In this document: positions 8,079 to 17,775 of the stretch, piece by piece | Position numbering within the stretch: position 1 is the stretch's first letter | Layout of the letters: each line of letters begins with the position of its first letter | Assembly (NCBI RefSeq): GCF_900101825.1 | Contig: NZ_FNAG01000001.1 | Span: 744,001-808,000 of the forward strand | Length of the DNA stretch: 64,000 nucleotides | From: Aquimonas voraii | GTDB taxonomy: Bacteria; Pseudomonadota; Gammaproteobacteria; Xanthomonadales; Xanthomonadaceae | Reading direction: 5' to 3' | The notes under the pieces: generated by a model | Databases searched by the model: none | The model's input: only the letters and a program-made list of their open reading frames with translations | Told to the model about the DNA's origin: nothing | Translations under genes and position numbers: made by a program

Positions 8079-8950
8079 AATACGTCTGGCGCGCCTTCAA
8101 TGCCCGTCCGCTGGGCATGCCGATCCCGCCGAACTGGATCGGTCTCGCCGCCTTCGGACTGCTCGGGGCCTTTCTGAGTCCGGGCTTCTGGCTGCTGGGC
8201 GCGGGCCTTGAAGTCGCTTACCTGTGGGCGACCTCCAGCAGCAAGCGCTTCCGCGCTACGGTCGACTCGGCGGCGTTCAAGCCCGGCCACAGCGAGCGCA
8301 TCGAGGAGTCCGCCGAGGACGCGCGCTATCGCGCGCTGCTCTCTCAGCTGGGCGCCGCCGAAGCCGCGCAGCACCAGCAGATCGAGGCGCGCGCAAGAGA
8401 GATCGTCGGCCGCCTGCGCAGCTCCAGCCTGATGGCGACCCACGCCGACAGCGTCGAGCAATTGGTCTGGCTGCATCTGCGTCTGCTCGCCGCGCGCATG
8501 GCGATCGGCCACGTGGTGCAGACCGCGCAGGCCGAGCATGCGCGCCTGCAGCAACAGGAGGATGCGCTGCGTGCGCGCCTTGAAGACAGCAGCATCGGCG
8601 CCGACCTGCGCCGCAGCCTGGAGCAGCAGGTGTCGGTGATCGACCAGCGCCAGGCCGCGCACGCGGCCGCCGGCGAGCGTCTCGAACATGTCGACGCCGA
8701 GCTTGCGCGCATCGACCAGCAGATGGCGCTGATCCGCGAGCAGAGCCTGCTCGCGACCGATGCCGACGGCGTCGTGCACTCGCTGAACGCGCTGGCCAGC
8801 TCCTTCGACGAAGCCAACCGCTGGCTGGAGCGCCAGCGCGATCTCGCCGGCATTCTCGAAGGCCCGGAGCCGGTGCGCCTGCCCAAGCGCGTCATGCAGG
8901 GCCCGCCGCCGGTGCCGCAGCGCGGCCGCGCGTCGGAGCGGCAGTCGTGA
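8075..8950 (+). CDS. Membrane-anchored coiled-coil protein of the PspA-AAA cluster
   Basis: A 291-residue protein without a family I can name. Residues about 20-52 form one or two hydrophobic segments (IGLAAFGLLGAFLSPGFWLL...), followed by roughly 200 residues of charged, Ala/Gln/Glu/Arg-rich heptads typical of a long coiled coil and a short Pro-rich tail. It is most likely tethered to the inner membrane with the coil in the cytoplasm. Its ATG overlaps the ATPase stop (ATGA), implying coupled translation and probably a shared complex. The composition of the coil resembles PspA itself, so binding to PspA or the ATPase is plausible but unproven. Confidence 0.7.
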   Translation: MKYVWRAFNARPLGMPIPPNWIGLAAFGLLGAFLSPGFWLLGAGLEVAYLWATSSSKRFRATVDSAAFKPGHSERIEESAEDARYRALLSQLGAAEAAQHQQIEARAREIVGRLRSSSLMATHADSVEQLVWLHLRLLAARMAIGHVVQTAQAEHARLQQQEDALRARLEDSSIGADLRRSLEQQVSVIDQRQAAHAAAGERLEHVDAELARIDQQMALIREQSLLATDADGVVHSLNALASSFDEANRWLERQRDLAGILEGPEPVRLPKRVMQGPPPVPQRGRASERQS

Positions 8951-9003
8951 CGCTTGCCCAGCAACCTCCACTCAATCGCCACCCGCGCTCAAGGAGTGCC
9001 CGC

Positions 9004-10689
9004 ATGAACCGACTGAAGCTGCAATCCGGCAATGCCGCCGGCAAGTTCATCTCCGTGCTGCTGGTGCTCGGCCTGCTGGCGCTGGGCGGCTGGCTGGTGA
9101 TGCAGGACATGCGCAAGGACGCACCTGGCGATGTCACGACGGCCGACAGCGGCGCGCGTTCCGAGGCGGCCGAAGCTGCGAGCGTCGATCCGATCGAACC
9201 GCTGACCGCGCCTCCGGTGCTGGACCGTTCCGCGCCCTACCAGATGAAGGACGGCATCCTTGATGTCGACCTGAGTGAGTACGCCGGCTATGCAGGCTTG
9301 ATTGTCGCCAACGGCGGCTTGCAGCCGAACCCGGACTCCTTCTTCGCCCGCGAATACGGCTTCCAGCTGCGCATCACCCTCAGCGAGGAGGAGAGCTGGT
9401 CGAAGCTCAACAACGGCAAGGTCGCGGCCAGCGTGACCACGGCCGACGTGCTGGCCGTGCTCGGCCGCCAGTTCGACATCGTGGTGCCGGCGCAGATGGC
9501 GTTCTCGCGCGGCGCCAACATGATCGTGGTCGACAGCGGCGTCACTGGCATCAACGCGCTGCGCGGCAAGGTGCTGGCCGGCACGCAGTTCAACGAGAGC
9601 GAGTTCTTCCTGCGCTACCTGGCCTCGGAGTCGGGTGCGGCGGTGAACGTGCTGCGCGACCTGGATGCCGCGCCGCGCGCCGATGCCATCAACCTGGTGT
9701 TCTACGACGACGCCACGGTCGCCTGTGAGGCCTATGCCGAGCAGCTCAAGGCTTCGCGACCGCGCCTGAACGGCTGCATCGGCTGGTCGCCCAGCACCGA
9801 CGAGACCATCGCCAACAGCAGCGGTCGCGCCAAGATGCTGGTCTCGAACCGCAACCTGCTGGTGATCGCCGACCTGCTGCTGGTGAACGGCGAATTCGCC
9901 CGCGCCAACGCCGACAAGGTGCAGGCCCTGGTGCACGGCTTGCTGGAGGGCAACCGCCAGCTTCGCGACGCGCCCGAAGGCCAGCTCGGTGTGGTTGGCC
10001 GCGCCTTTGGCTGGAGCGTGGAAGAGACCCGCGCCGAGCTGGCCAAGGTGCACTTCTCCAACCTGCCGGAGAACCTTGCCTTCTTCGAGGGCACCATCGA
10101 TGCGGCCGGCAGCTACCAGGGCATCTTCCAGAGCGCGCTGCTGGCCTATGGCGGGATCATCCGCAACCCGGCCGACCCCGCGCGCTACATCGATCTCGCC
10201 GCGCTGAAGGCGCTGCAGGTGAAGCCCGAGTTCGCCGCGCAGACGGTGGCGATCGCGCCGATCCGCACCCAGGGCGCGGTCAACCTCGAAGGCGATGCGC
10301 TGCTGAGCCGCGACATCCGCTTCTTCTACCAGCCAAACTCGGCCGAGCTCGACGCCAACTCGAAGGAGAACCAGGAGTACCTGGAGATCATCCGCGGCTT
10401 CCTGCAGGTCAGCCCCGGCTCGATCGTGGTGCTGCGTGGCCACGTCGACAATGCGCGCGTCGGTGAGTTCGAGCAGCAGGGCGGCCAGGCGCTGGTGCGC
10501 AGCATGGCGCTCAAGGCCATGGAGCTGTCGCGCCAGCGCGCCGAATCGGTGCGCGATGCCCTGATCGCGAAGTACCCGACCATCGATTCGAGCCGGCTTG
10601 AGCTGGTCGGCCGCGGCTGGGAAGAGCCCGCCGGTCCGGACAGCGAGTTGAATCGACGGGTCGAGGTGCAGTGGTTCACGCTGGAGTGA
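9004..10689 (+). CDS. Membrane-anchored solute-binding protein / OmpA peptidoglycan-binding fusion
   Basis: A 561-residue protein. A single transmembrane segment at about 15-33 anchors it with the rest in the periplasm. Residues about 75-400 have the fold signature of type-2 periplasmic solute-binding proteins of the NMT1/taurine kind (VTTADVLAV, DSGVTGINALRGK). From about residue 435 to the end is an OmpA-like domain that would bind peptidoglycan; the closing ELNRRVEVQW carries the conserved Arg that contacts diaminopimelate. No permease or ATP-binding transporter gene is near, so it is more likely a sensor or tether than a transporter part. It lies 53 bases behind the coiled-coil gene and closes the cluster. 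Confidence 0.8.
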   Translation: MNRLKLQSGNAAGKFISVLLVLGLLALGGWLVMQDMRKDAPGDVTTADSGARSEAAEAASVDPIEPLTAPPVLDRSAPYQMKDGILDVDLSEYAGYAGLIVANGGLQPNPDSFFAREYGFQLRITLSEEESWSKLNNGKVAASVTTADVLAVLGRQFDIVVPAQMAFSRGANMIVVDSGVTGINALRGKVLAGTQFNESEFFLRYLASESGAAVNVLRDLDAAPRADAINLVFYDDATVACEAYAEQLKASRPRLNGCIGWSPSTDETIANSSGRAKMLVSNRNLLVIADLLLVNGEFARANADKVQALVHGLLEGNRQLRDAPEGQLGVVGRAFGWSVEETRAELAKVHFSNLPENLAFFEGTIDAAGSYQGIFQSALLAYGGIIRNPADPARYIDLAALKALQVKPEFAAQTVAIAPIRTQGAVNLEGDALLSRDIRFFYQPNSAELDANSKENQEYLEIIRGFLQVSPGSIVVLRGHVDNARVGEFEQQGGQALVRSMALKAMELSRQRAESVRDALIAKYPTIDSSRLELVGRGWEEPAGPDSELNRRVEVQWFTLE

Positions 10690-10761
10690 TCCTGGAAGCG
10701 GCTCGTGGTCCGGCCTCGGCGCGTATGCTGCACGCATCGCATGACCGAGGCCGGGACGACC

Positions 10762-13700
10762 ATGCCGCTGCCTGCTGGGGAGCTTGAACGCGGAGGCTTG
10801 GTGTGGCGCGTTGCGCTTGCGCTGCTCCTTGCCCTGTTGCTGCCACTGTGTGCCGCGCGTGCGGCAGTGGAGTACTCGGTCGTCGACGGACTGTCTCAGA
10901 ACTCGGTGCTCGCGATGGTCGAGGACGCCGAGGGCTTTGTCTGGCTGGCCACCGAGGACGGGCTCAACCGCTTCGACGGCTACGAGTTCCGCGTCTTCCG
11001 GCCTTCCGAGGCGCTCGGCCTCGGCGCTGCATCGAACTACATCAGCGATCTGGCGATCCGCGACCCCTATCTGTTCCTTGCCAGCAATGGCGGCGGCCTG
11101 CTGATCTTCGACCGCCGCGATGGTCGCTTCCGCCGTGTCGGCGTCGATCAGGGCCTGCTCGGTGAGCACCTGAACGCGGTCGAGCCGACCGGGCCGGACA
11201 GCCTGCTGCTGGCCTCGCGCGGCGGCTTGGAGCGCTTGAGCTGGAGCGGCGATCCGATGCAGTCGGAGATTCGCGTCGAACGCCTCGCCACCCAGCCGGA
11301 GCACGCCGAGCGCGAGTTCTGGGAGCTGCACGCCAGCAGCAGCGGCCAGTGGGTGGCCAGCGGCGACGGCGTGTTTCGTGTCGACAGCAATGGCGATCTG
11401 CTGCCATTGCCCGTGCAGGGCGCGGTGCCGCCCTTCAACACCGATGCGTTGTTGGAGTTTCCCGCGGGCGTGCTCTGGGTCGGCGCCTGGGATCAGGGCT
11501 TGTTCCGTGTGCGCCTGGACACCGGCGAGACCCGTCATTTCCGGCCGGGCGAGCCGGATGCGGTGGGCCTGCGTTCGCCGCGGGTGATATCGCTGGCTCC
11601 GGGCCCCGGCGGCATGGTCTTCGTGGGCACCGATCAGGGCCTGGCGCGCTTCGAGCCCGGCTGCGACTGCCTGCGGGTGATGAATCAACGGCGCGCCGCC
11701 CGTCTGGCCGGGCGCGGCTTTCTCGTGCAGTCGCTGCTGGCGGACGCCCAGGGCGGGCTTTTTGCCGGCTACTGGGGCGAAGGCCTGGTGCGCTTCACGC
11801 CGCAGGATCGAGCCTTCCACGTCGAGGGTTATCGCGATGAGGGGCCGGCCGCGCTCAACCACCACCGGGTGCGGGCCATCCTGGAGAGTCGAGCGGGCGA
11901 ACTCTGGGTCGGCACCTTCGGCGGCGGCCTGCAGCGCGTGCGCGGCAAGCGCCGGCTTGGCGAACCCTGGCGCTTCGAGTCCGTGCCGTTCGCCGCCGAG
12001 GCCGCGACGCTTCCGCCCGCAGCTCGCCTCGTCTGGGCGCTGCTCGAGGGGCGCGATGGTCGCCTGTGGGCCGGCACCGACGACGGCCTCTACCTGCGCT
12101 CCACCGAAGGCCAAGCCTGGCAGCGCGAGCGTGCCGCGGGCGAGCCGGTGCCGATGGCCGGCGTAAGGGTGCTGGCCGAGGACGCGCGCGGTCGCCTGTG
12201 GGTGGGCTCCTCCAGCGGTCTGGGCCGGATCGAGACGGCTGGTCAAAAGCGCGAACGCATCGCCCTGGCAACGTCGGAGTTTCCGCTCTGGCGAAGGCGG
12301 CAGATGGAGAACATCCAATCGCTGTACATCGATCCGCAGCAGCGAGTCTGGGTGGGCAGCTGGGCGGGGCTTGCCATCCTTGATGCCGACGGCCGCACCC
12401 TGATGCGCTACGGGGTGGAGCACGGCCTGCCGGCGCCCATCGTCTGGGATATCCATCGCCACGCCGACGGCAGCCTGTGGCTCGCCACCAGCGGCGGCCT
12501 GGTCAGGGTGCAGCAGGCGGACACCCCCGAGTCGCTGCGCTTCGAAGCCTGGGGTACCGAGCGCGGGCTGCCACCGGGCCCGGCGCTGGGGCTGGTCAGC
12601 GATCCGGCGGGCCAGCTCTGGATCACGGGCAATCGCGGCCTGCTGCGGCTGGATCCCGGCAGCGGTGATCTGCGGATGTTCAGCCGCGCCCAGGGCATCG
12701 CCTCGGACGAGTTCGCCACCCAGGCCGAGATCCTGGGCCGTGATGGCTGGCTGTATCTCGGCGGCATCGACGGGCTGACCGCTTTCGATCCTGCGGCTCT
12801 GCCTGAGGCGCTGGAGCGGCCGCGTCCGCGGCTCGCCTCGATCACGCTGGATGGCGGTGTCGCAGTGCCGGTGCAGCAGGGTGCGGATGGCCTGCGGCGC
12901 CTGCCGCTGGGCCACGACCATGCGCCGATCCTGCTCGACTTCACCGGCCTCGTTTTCAACCAGCCCGAGGCGGTGCGTTATCGCTATCGGCTGCGCCCTG
13001 AGGCGCCGTGGATCGATCTCGGCATGCGACGCTCGCTGATCATCGACCACCTGCCCGAGGGCGACACCCGGCTGGAGCTTCAGGTTGACAACCAGGGCCT
13101 GGGCGCCGAGGCCGCCCTGATCGAGTTCCGCGTGGTGCCGCCCTGGACGCATGCCTGGCCCTTCCGGCTCCTGCTTCTGCTGGTCGCCTCGGCCACCTTC
13201 GCGCTGCTTTACCTCTGGCGGGTGCGGGCTCTGACCCGTCAGCGCGCGCGGCTCGAGCGCGAGGTCGAGGACCGCACTCGCGAACTGCGCCGGCAGAAGG
13301 AGGCACTCGAGGCCACCGCACTTGCGCTGGGCGAGGCCAATACGCGGCTCAAGACTCTGTCGCAGCAGGATCCGCTCACCGGGCTGCGCAACCGCCGCAG
13401 CCTGATCGAGCAGATGCAGCGCCGCTTCCAGCCCGATGGCGATCCGCCGGCGGTGCTGCTGATCGATCTCGACCACTTCAAGCGGGTCAACGATTCCTAC
13501 GGCCATCGTGCCGGCGATGCCGTGCTGCGCGACTTTGCCGAGCTGCTGCTGGCCGAGGTGCCTGCCGAGGGCGAAGTCGGGCGTTGGGGGGGCGAGGAGT
13601 TCCTCTGCCTGCTGCCGGCGAAGCCGCCGGAGTTCGCTTGGGGATGGGCCGAGCGACTGCTGGCTCGGCTGCGCCAGCGGCAGGTGCGGATCGAGGGCCA

Positions 13701-13836
13701 GGTGATCGAGTACCGGGCGAGCGCCGGCTTGGCCTTCGCCGCGGCCGGCAGCGATATCGATGCGACCCTGGCGCTGGCCGATGGCGCGCTCTATGCGGCG
13801 AAGTCCGCCGGTCGCGACTGCCTGCGCCAGGCCTGA
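10762..13836 (+). CDS. Propeller-sensor diguanylate cyclase (Reg_prop, Y_Y_Y, GGDEF)
   Basis: A 1024-residue membrane protein. A signal sequence is followed by about 650 periplasmic residues of repeated two-component-regulator propeller blades (recurring L-W-x-G/A-T/S-x-x-G-L motifs), a Y_Y_Y domain near 680-790, one transmembrane helix near 800-820, a short coiled coil and a GGDEF domain with an intact active site GGEEF at 943-947. It should make cyclic di-GMP from two GTP in response to a periplasmic signal. The usual inhibitory RxxD motif nine residues before GGEEF is replaced by PAEG, so product inhibition is probably absent. I prefer the ATG at 10762; one at 10741 is possible. Unlike most proteins with this sensor there is no histidine kinase. 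Confidence 0.88.
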   Translation: MPLPAGELERGGLVWRVALALLLALLLPLCAARAAVEYSVVDGLSQNSVLAMVEDAEGFVWLATEDGLNRFDGYEFRVFRPSEALGLGAASNYISDLAIRDPYLFLASNGGGLLIFDRRDGRFRRVGVDQGLLGEHLNAVEPTGPDSLLLASRGGLERLSWSGDPMQSEIRVERLATQPEHAEREFWELHASSSGQWVASGDGVFRVDSNGDLLPLPVQGAVPPFNTDALLEFPAGVLWVGAWDQGLFRVRLDTGETRHFRPGEPDAVGLRSPRVISLAPGPGGMVFVGTDQGLARFEPGCDCLRVMNQRRAARLAGRGFLVQSLLADAQGGLFAGYWGEGLVRFTPQDRAFHVEGYRDEGPAALNHHRVRAILESRAGELWVGTFGGGLQRVRGKRRLGEPWRFESVPFAAEAATLPPAARLVWALLEGRDGRLWAGTDDGLYLRSTEGQAWQRERAAGEPVPMAGVRVLAEDARGRLWVGSSSGLGRIETAGQKRERIALATSEFPLWRRRQMENIQSLYIDPQQRVWVGSWAGLAILDADGRTLMRYGVEHGLPAPIVWDIHRHADGSLWLATSGGLVRVQQADTPESLRFEAWGTERGLPPGPALGLVSDPAGQLWITGNRGLLRLDPGSGDLRMFSRAQGIASDEFATQAEILGRDGWLYLGGIDGLTAFDPAALPEALERPRPRLASITLDGGVAVPVQQGADGLRRLPLGHDHAPILLDFTGLVFNQPEAVRYRYRLRPEAPWIDLGMRRSLIIDHLPEGDTRLELQVDNQGLGAEAALIEFRVVPPWTHAWPFRLLLLLVASATFALLYLWRVRALTRQRARLEREVEDRTRELRRQKEALEATALALGEANTRLKTLSQQDPLTGLRNRRSLIEQMQRRFQPDGDPPAVLLIDLDHFKRVNDSYGHRAGDAVLRDFAELLLAEVPAEGEVGRWGGEEFLCLLPAKPPEFAWGWAERLLARLRQRQVRIEGQVIEYRASAGLAFAAAGSDIDATLALADGALYAAKSAGRDCLRQA

Positions 13837-13923
13837 ACGTGGACGCATGGTCGCGGCCTGCTAACCTGCGCGGCCTTTCGCGCGGGCCCCGCTGCGCGCC
13901 ACCGGCATGCCGTGGACTTCGAC

Positions 13924-14865
13924 ATGAGCACACCTGCAGACCTGATCTCTCCCGCCGTTCTGGCCACTGCCAGCGCCATCGGCCAAAGCTTCCTCGCGGC
14001 GCAGCCGTTCCGCCACGTGCGGATCGACGGGTTCCTCAGGCCGGAATACCTCGAACGGCTGCGCGCCGAGTTCCCTGACTTCGACCCGCGCTTCGCGAGA
14101 AACGAGCAGGGTGAGATCGGCAACAAGGCGGTGGTCGAGCGCATCCGCGGCATCGGTCCGGCCTATGCCGAGCTGGATGACCTGATCCAGTCGAAGGCGT
14201 TTCTCGGGCTGGTCTCGCAGCTCACCGGCATTCCCGACCTGCTGTACGACCCCTGGTACTTCGGCGGCGGCACACATGAGAACCGTCATGGCCAGGACCT
14301 CGATGCCCACGTCGATTTCAACCGGCATCCCATCACCGGCTGGCACCGTCGGCTCAATCTGATCGTCTACCTCAACCCGGAGTGGGACGAGGCCTGGGGA
14401 GGATGCCTCGATCTGCATCGTGACCCGCGCGCGCCGGATGACGAGGTGGTGCGTATCGCTCCGCTCGACAATCGCTGCGTGATCTTCGAGACCAACGAGA
14501 TCAGCTGGCACGGCTTCGAGCGCATCGACCTGCCCGAGTCCCGCCGGGAGCTGTCGCGGCGCTCGATCGCGCTGTACTTCTACACGCAGGAGCGATCTGC
14601 CAAAGAGCTGGCCGATTCGCATTCGACCATCTATGTCGACCGCCCGCTGCCCGAGCGCTTCGCTGCCGGGCACACGCTGAGCGAGTCCGATGCGCAGGAG
14701 CTGCGCGTGCTCATCGCGCGTCGCGACCAGCACATCCAGCGCCTGTACCGTGATGTCGGCCGCATCACCACCGAGCTGGACCAGGCGCGCGCTCTGCTTG
14801 CGCGCTCGCGCCTGGGGCGCGCGATCGGCCTGGTGCGGCGCGCCTGGATCCGGCTGAAGCGCTGA
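13924..14865 (+). CDS. 2-oxoglutarate/Fe(II)-dependent dioxygenase
   Basis: A 313-residue protein of the prolyl 4-hydroxylase-like 2OG-Fe(II) oxygenase superfamily. The iron triad is visible as H129-x-D131 (AHVDF) and H196 (SWHGFE), and R212/R213 (SRRSIALYFY) would hold 2-oxoglutarate. A C-terminal tail after about residue 240 is helical and basic, ending in a run of Arg/Lys. Relatives are often found beside surface polysaccharide or glycosylation genes, but none is present here, so the substrate is unknown. Start taken at ATG 13924; a GTG four codons earlier is possible. It converges on the chemotaxis receptor gene. Confidence 0.8.
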   Translation: MSTPADLISPAVLATASAIGQSFLAAQPFRHVRIDGFLRPEYLERLRAEFPDFDPRFARNEQGEIGNKAVVERIRGIGPAYAELDDLIQSKAFLGLVSQLTGIPDLLYDPWYFGGGTHENRHGQDLDAHVDFNRHPITGWHRRLNLIVYLNPEWDEAWGGCLDLHRDPRAPDDEVVRIAPLDNRCVIFETNEISWHGFERIDLPESRRELSRRSIALYFYTQERSAKELADSHSTIYVDRPLPERFAAGHTLSESDAQELRVLIARRDQHIQRLYRDVGRITTELDQARALLARSRLGRAIGLVRRAWIRLKR

Positions 14866-14889
14866 GCCGCCCGTCGCGGTGAGCGTACG

Positions 14890-14921
14890 GAAGGCGCGGG
14901 AGCGCGTGCGCCCGCGCCTTC
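14890..14921. terminator. Hairpin between convergent genes
   Basis: An 11-bp inverted repeat (GAAGGCGCGGG / CCCGCGCCTTC) around a 10-base centre, between the stops of the oxygenase gene and the receptor gene. No T-run follows on either side, so termination is inferred from position. Confidence 0.5.
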
Positions 14922-14939
14922 GGCGCGCTCGGAACGTCG

Positions 14940-16913
14940 CTACAGCTTGAAGCGGGCGACTGCATCGGCCAGCTGGTTGGCCTGGTCTTCGAGCGTGCGC
15001 GCAGCCGCGGTGGCTTCTTCGACGAGGGCGGCGTTCTGCTGGGTGGCCTCGTCCATGTGGGTGACGGTGGCGCTGACCTGCTCGATGCCCGAGGTCTGCT
15101 CGGCCGAGGCCGCGCTGATCTCGCCCATGATGTCGGTCACGCGCTTCACCGCCGACAGGATCTCGGCCATGGTGGCGCCGGCGGAATCGACCAGCTGGCT
15201 TCCGCTGCCGACGCGTTCGACGGTGTCGGAGATGAGCTGTTTGATCTCTTTGGCGGCGGCCGCCGAGCGCTGCGCCAGTGAGCGCACCTCCGAGGCGACC
15301 ACTGCGAAGCCGCGGCCCTGTTCTCCGGCGCGGGCGGCCTCGACCGCGGCGTTGAGCGCGAGGATGTTGGTCTGGAAGGCGATGCCGTCGATCACGCCGA
15401 TGATGTCCTCGATCTTGCGCGACTGCGCGTTGATCTGGCCCATGGTCTCGACGACCTGCCGTACCACGCTGCCGCCGCGCTCGGCGACATCGCCGGCACC
15501 GATGGCAAGCTGGTTGGCGGATCTGGCGTTCTCGGCGTTGCCACGCACGGTCGAGGTGAGCTCTTCCATGCTCGCGGCGGTTTCTTCCAGCGAGGCCGCC
15601 TGCTGCTCGGTGCGCGAGGACAGGTCGGCATTGCCGGCGGCGATCTCGGCCGCGGCCTGGCGGATGGTCTGGCTGGCGGCGTTGATGCCGCCGATGGCCT
15701 CGGACATGGCCTGGGCTGCGCTGTTGGCGTCGCTGGCGAGCCGGGCATAGGTGCCCTGGTACTGGCCGCGCATGCGCTCGCGCAGGTCGCCGCGGGCGAG
15801 CCCCTGCATCATCCGGCCGGCGTCGTCCAGCACCTCGCCGAACAGCTGCACGAGGCCGTTGATGCCCTCGGCCAGCTGCTTCTGGAAACCCTGCATCTGC
15901 GAGGCGTCGATGCGGTGGCCGGTATCGCCGGCGCGCGCCGCCGCGAGGGCGCCATCCTGCATCTGGATGAAGTTGCGCAGGCTGTGGCGCAGGGAGTTGA
16001 TGCTGTCGCGCAGCACCAGGAAGCGCCCCTCGGCCTGCATTTCGAGGCGTGCCCCCAGATCGCCGGCAGCCAGCTGTCCGGCCGCGCGCGTGGTCGCGCC
16101 CAGCACGTCGTCGAGCTGCTGGCAGGAGCTGTTGATCGAGTGGGCGATCTGCAGGTAGCGGCCGCGCTTGTACCCGGTGTCCACGCGCCGGGCAAAGTCG
16201 CCCTTCGCGATCGTCTGCAGCACCTCGTCGACCTCGACGAGCGAGGTTTCGATTGAGGCCGCGGTACGCACTACGGCGTCTGCGATGCTGCCCTCGGGGA
16301 CTTTGCCCAGGCTGGCGATGTTGGCAGGCTCGCCCTCGGCGAGCTGCCTCGATACCGAGATCAGGCGTGCCGGGCTGGCGCCCACCATCTGCACCTCGCG
16401 CTGCAGATAGCGCGCCATGATCACCAGCACGATGGTCTCGGCGACCACGAACAGCGCATGGATGATGACGATGATGAAGCCGGTGTCGGCCACGAACACC
16501 CAGACCGGCAGGCCCTGACGCTGCATGTAGTCGAAGGCGAGGTGGTGGACGGCGATCACCGCCGCGGCGAACACGATCGGAATCCAGTCGCGGTAGTACA
16601 GCAGCAGGGCCAGCAGCACGAAGATGCTGAAGTGCATCTCGATCATGCCGTGGGTCTGGTGGATGGTGAGGCCTGACAGCACCATGAAGGCGGCGGCGAT
16701 GGTGAGACGGGTCGACAGGGCGCCGTTGTTGAGCAGCACCTGGGCGGCACAAATGCCGGCGGTGGGTACGCCGATGAGCAGGAAGCTGCCCCAGGTGCCC
16801 GTGCCAAGGGCGAGGCCCAGCGACAGCAGGGTCATGACGCCCACCAGCGCCAGCATCACGCGATCGGCGTCGCGGCGCAGATCATCCAGATAGTTAAGCG
16901 GTGTTGTACTCAT
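14940..16913 (-). CDS. Methyl-accepting chemotaxis protein
   Basis: A 657-residue chemoreceptor. The first 175 residues carry about five or six transmembrane helices with only short loops, so the signal is probably sensed in or at the membrane rather than by a periplasmic domain. HAMP-like linkers follow, then the long cytoplasmic signalling coil whose hairpin tip contains the conserved [20 protein letters not shown] region; methylation-type Gln/Glu pairs flank it. There is no C-terminal CheR-binding pentapeptide. Start taken at the Met 14 codon of the longest frame (16913), which overlaps the end of the upstream gene by 20 bases; a start at 16952 would overlap more. No che genes are in the window. 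Confidence 0.9.
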   Translation of the reverse strand: MSTTPLNYLDDLRRDADRVMLALVGVMTLLSLGLALGTGTWGSFLLIGVPTAGICAAQVLLNNGALSTRLTIAAAFMVLSGLTIHQTHGMIEMHFSIFVLLALLLYYRDWIPIVFAAAVIAVHHLAFDYMQRQGLPVWVFVADTGFIIVIIHALFVVAETIVLVIMARYLQREVQMVGASPARLISVSRQLAEGEPANIASLGKVPEGSIADAVVRTAASIETSLVEVDEVLQTIAKGDFARRVDTGYKRGRYLQIAHSINSSCQQLDDVLGATTRAAGQLAAGDLGARLEMQAEGRFLVLRDSINSLRHSLRNFIQMQDGALAAARAGDTGHRIDASQMQGFQKQLAEGINGLVQLFGEVLDDAGRMMQGLARGDLRERMRGQYQGTYARLASDANSAAQAMSEAIGGINAASQTIRQAAAEIAAGNADLSSRTEQQAASLEETAASMEELTSTVRGNAENARSANQLAIGAGDVAERGGSVVRQVVETMGQINAQSRKIEDIIGVIDGIAFQTNILALNAAVEAARAGEQGRGFAVVASEVRSLAQRSAAAAKEIKQLISDTVERVGSGSQLVDSAGATMAEILSAVKRVTDIMGEISAASAEQTSGIEQVSATVTHMDEATQQNAALVEEATAAARTLEDQANQLADAVARFKL

Positions 16914-17487
16914 GGGCGTCTGTGGGGGCTCGTGTGGAAAGGTAGTGGCCATCGCAGGCGCAGGGCTCGTCGATCACCGGCGCCCACAGCGGGGGCGCGT
17001 CGTCGGCCGCATGCGGAAGCACCAGTTCGACCAGGCTGCGGCCGTCACTGCAGTGCAGAGGGGATTCGAGCGGGCCGGCGAACAGCAGCCGGCCCTCGGC
17101 GTTGAACAGCGCAGCGCCGGTGGCAGAGGGCAGGGGCACGCTTGGCGCGGCGCCGCGGGTGAAACGGGCAGCCCCCACGCCGGCGGCTTCGGCCAGGCCA
17201 TGGAGGCGCTCCAGCACGCCAGCATGGCTGGCGCAGGCGCAGGGCGATGGCAGCAGGATCAGCAGCGGGCGTTGGATCCGGCCCGCGCCTTGGGCGGCAC
17301 CCCAGGCTTCGATGGACGCCACCCGCAGGGGATCGGACGCCAGCTGGGCGCGCGCATGTGCGGCTTGTCCCTCGATGAGCCAGAAGGCCCAGCCCATCGA
17401 CATCAGCCAGCCCCCCAGCAGGAGGTAGCCGAACAGGTGCCTGAATCGATTGGACAGAGCGGCGCCGGGCTTGGGCACGAGATTCAC
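16894..17487 (-). CDS. DUF6436-like membrane protein with a thioredoxin-like region
   Basis: A 197-residue protein with a GTG start. An N-terminal transmembrane helix (about 18-42) is followed by a periplasmic part in which [14 protein letters not shown] resembles the first strand and active-site loop of a thioredoxin fold, but with CAC in place of CxxC. Another CACD motif occurs near the C-terminus. I recall such proteins under the name DUF6436; function is unknown. It overlaps the chemoreceptor gene by 20 bases and is probably its co-transcribed upstream partner. Confidence 0.6.
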   Translation of the reverse strand: MNLVPKPGAALSNRFRHLFGYLLLGGWLMSMGWAFWLIEGQAAHARAQLASDPLRVASIEAWGAAQGAGRIQRPLLILLPSPCACASHAGVLERLHGLAEAAGVGAARFTRGAAPSVPLPSATGAALFNAEGRLLFAGPLESPLHCSDGRSLVELVLPHAADDAPPLWAPVIDEPCACDGHYLSTRAPTDAHEYNTA

Positions 17488-17705
17488 GTTCCCGGGGAAG
17501 TCCCCGAGGTGACTGCAACCCTTGTGCCGAAAGTCATGTCATTGCTTCGACGCACCCCAGAGTCGCGACTTTTGGTCCCGCTCCAGGCCGGTGCCGGGCC
17601 CGCGGGTTGCGATGCGTGCTTGCCAGGTCGTGACACTCGCGCGTCGCGACGTCAGCTGCCGCCGGGGCTGCAGCTGGCTGGCGTGAAGCCGCGCCAGCGC
17701 GGGCT

Positions 17706-17731
17706 TTCGGGCCGCCCTGGGGTGGCCCGAA
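17706..17731. other. Inverted repeat downstream of rluB
   Basis: TTCGGGCC and GGCCCGAA, 8 bp, separated by 10 bases, located 45-70 bases after the rluB stop. It may end the scpA-scpB-rluB message. The rest of the 288-base gap 17488-17775 shows no convincing gene. Confidence 0.35.
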
Positions 17732-17775
17732 CGCGCCGGTGGGTTCACGCTTGTACGGGATCGTGCGGTGAGCGT

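Noticed and set aside
8989-13848. A 1619-codon open frame on the minus strand opposite the solute-binding/OmpA and cyclase genes
   Set aside because: It is the mirror of two clear genes; in GC-rich DNA the antisense frame opposite strongly biased codons stays open. No domain or start signal supports it.
17539-17748. A 69-codon minus-strand frame between rluB and the DUF6436-like gene
   Set aside because: No ribosome site, no similarity to anything known, basic composition typical of chance frames.
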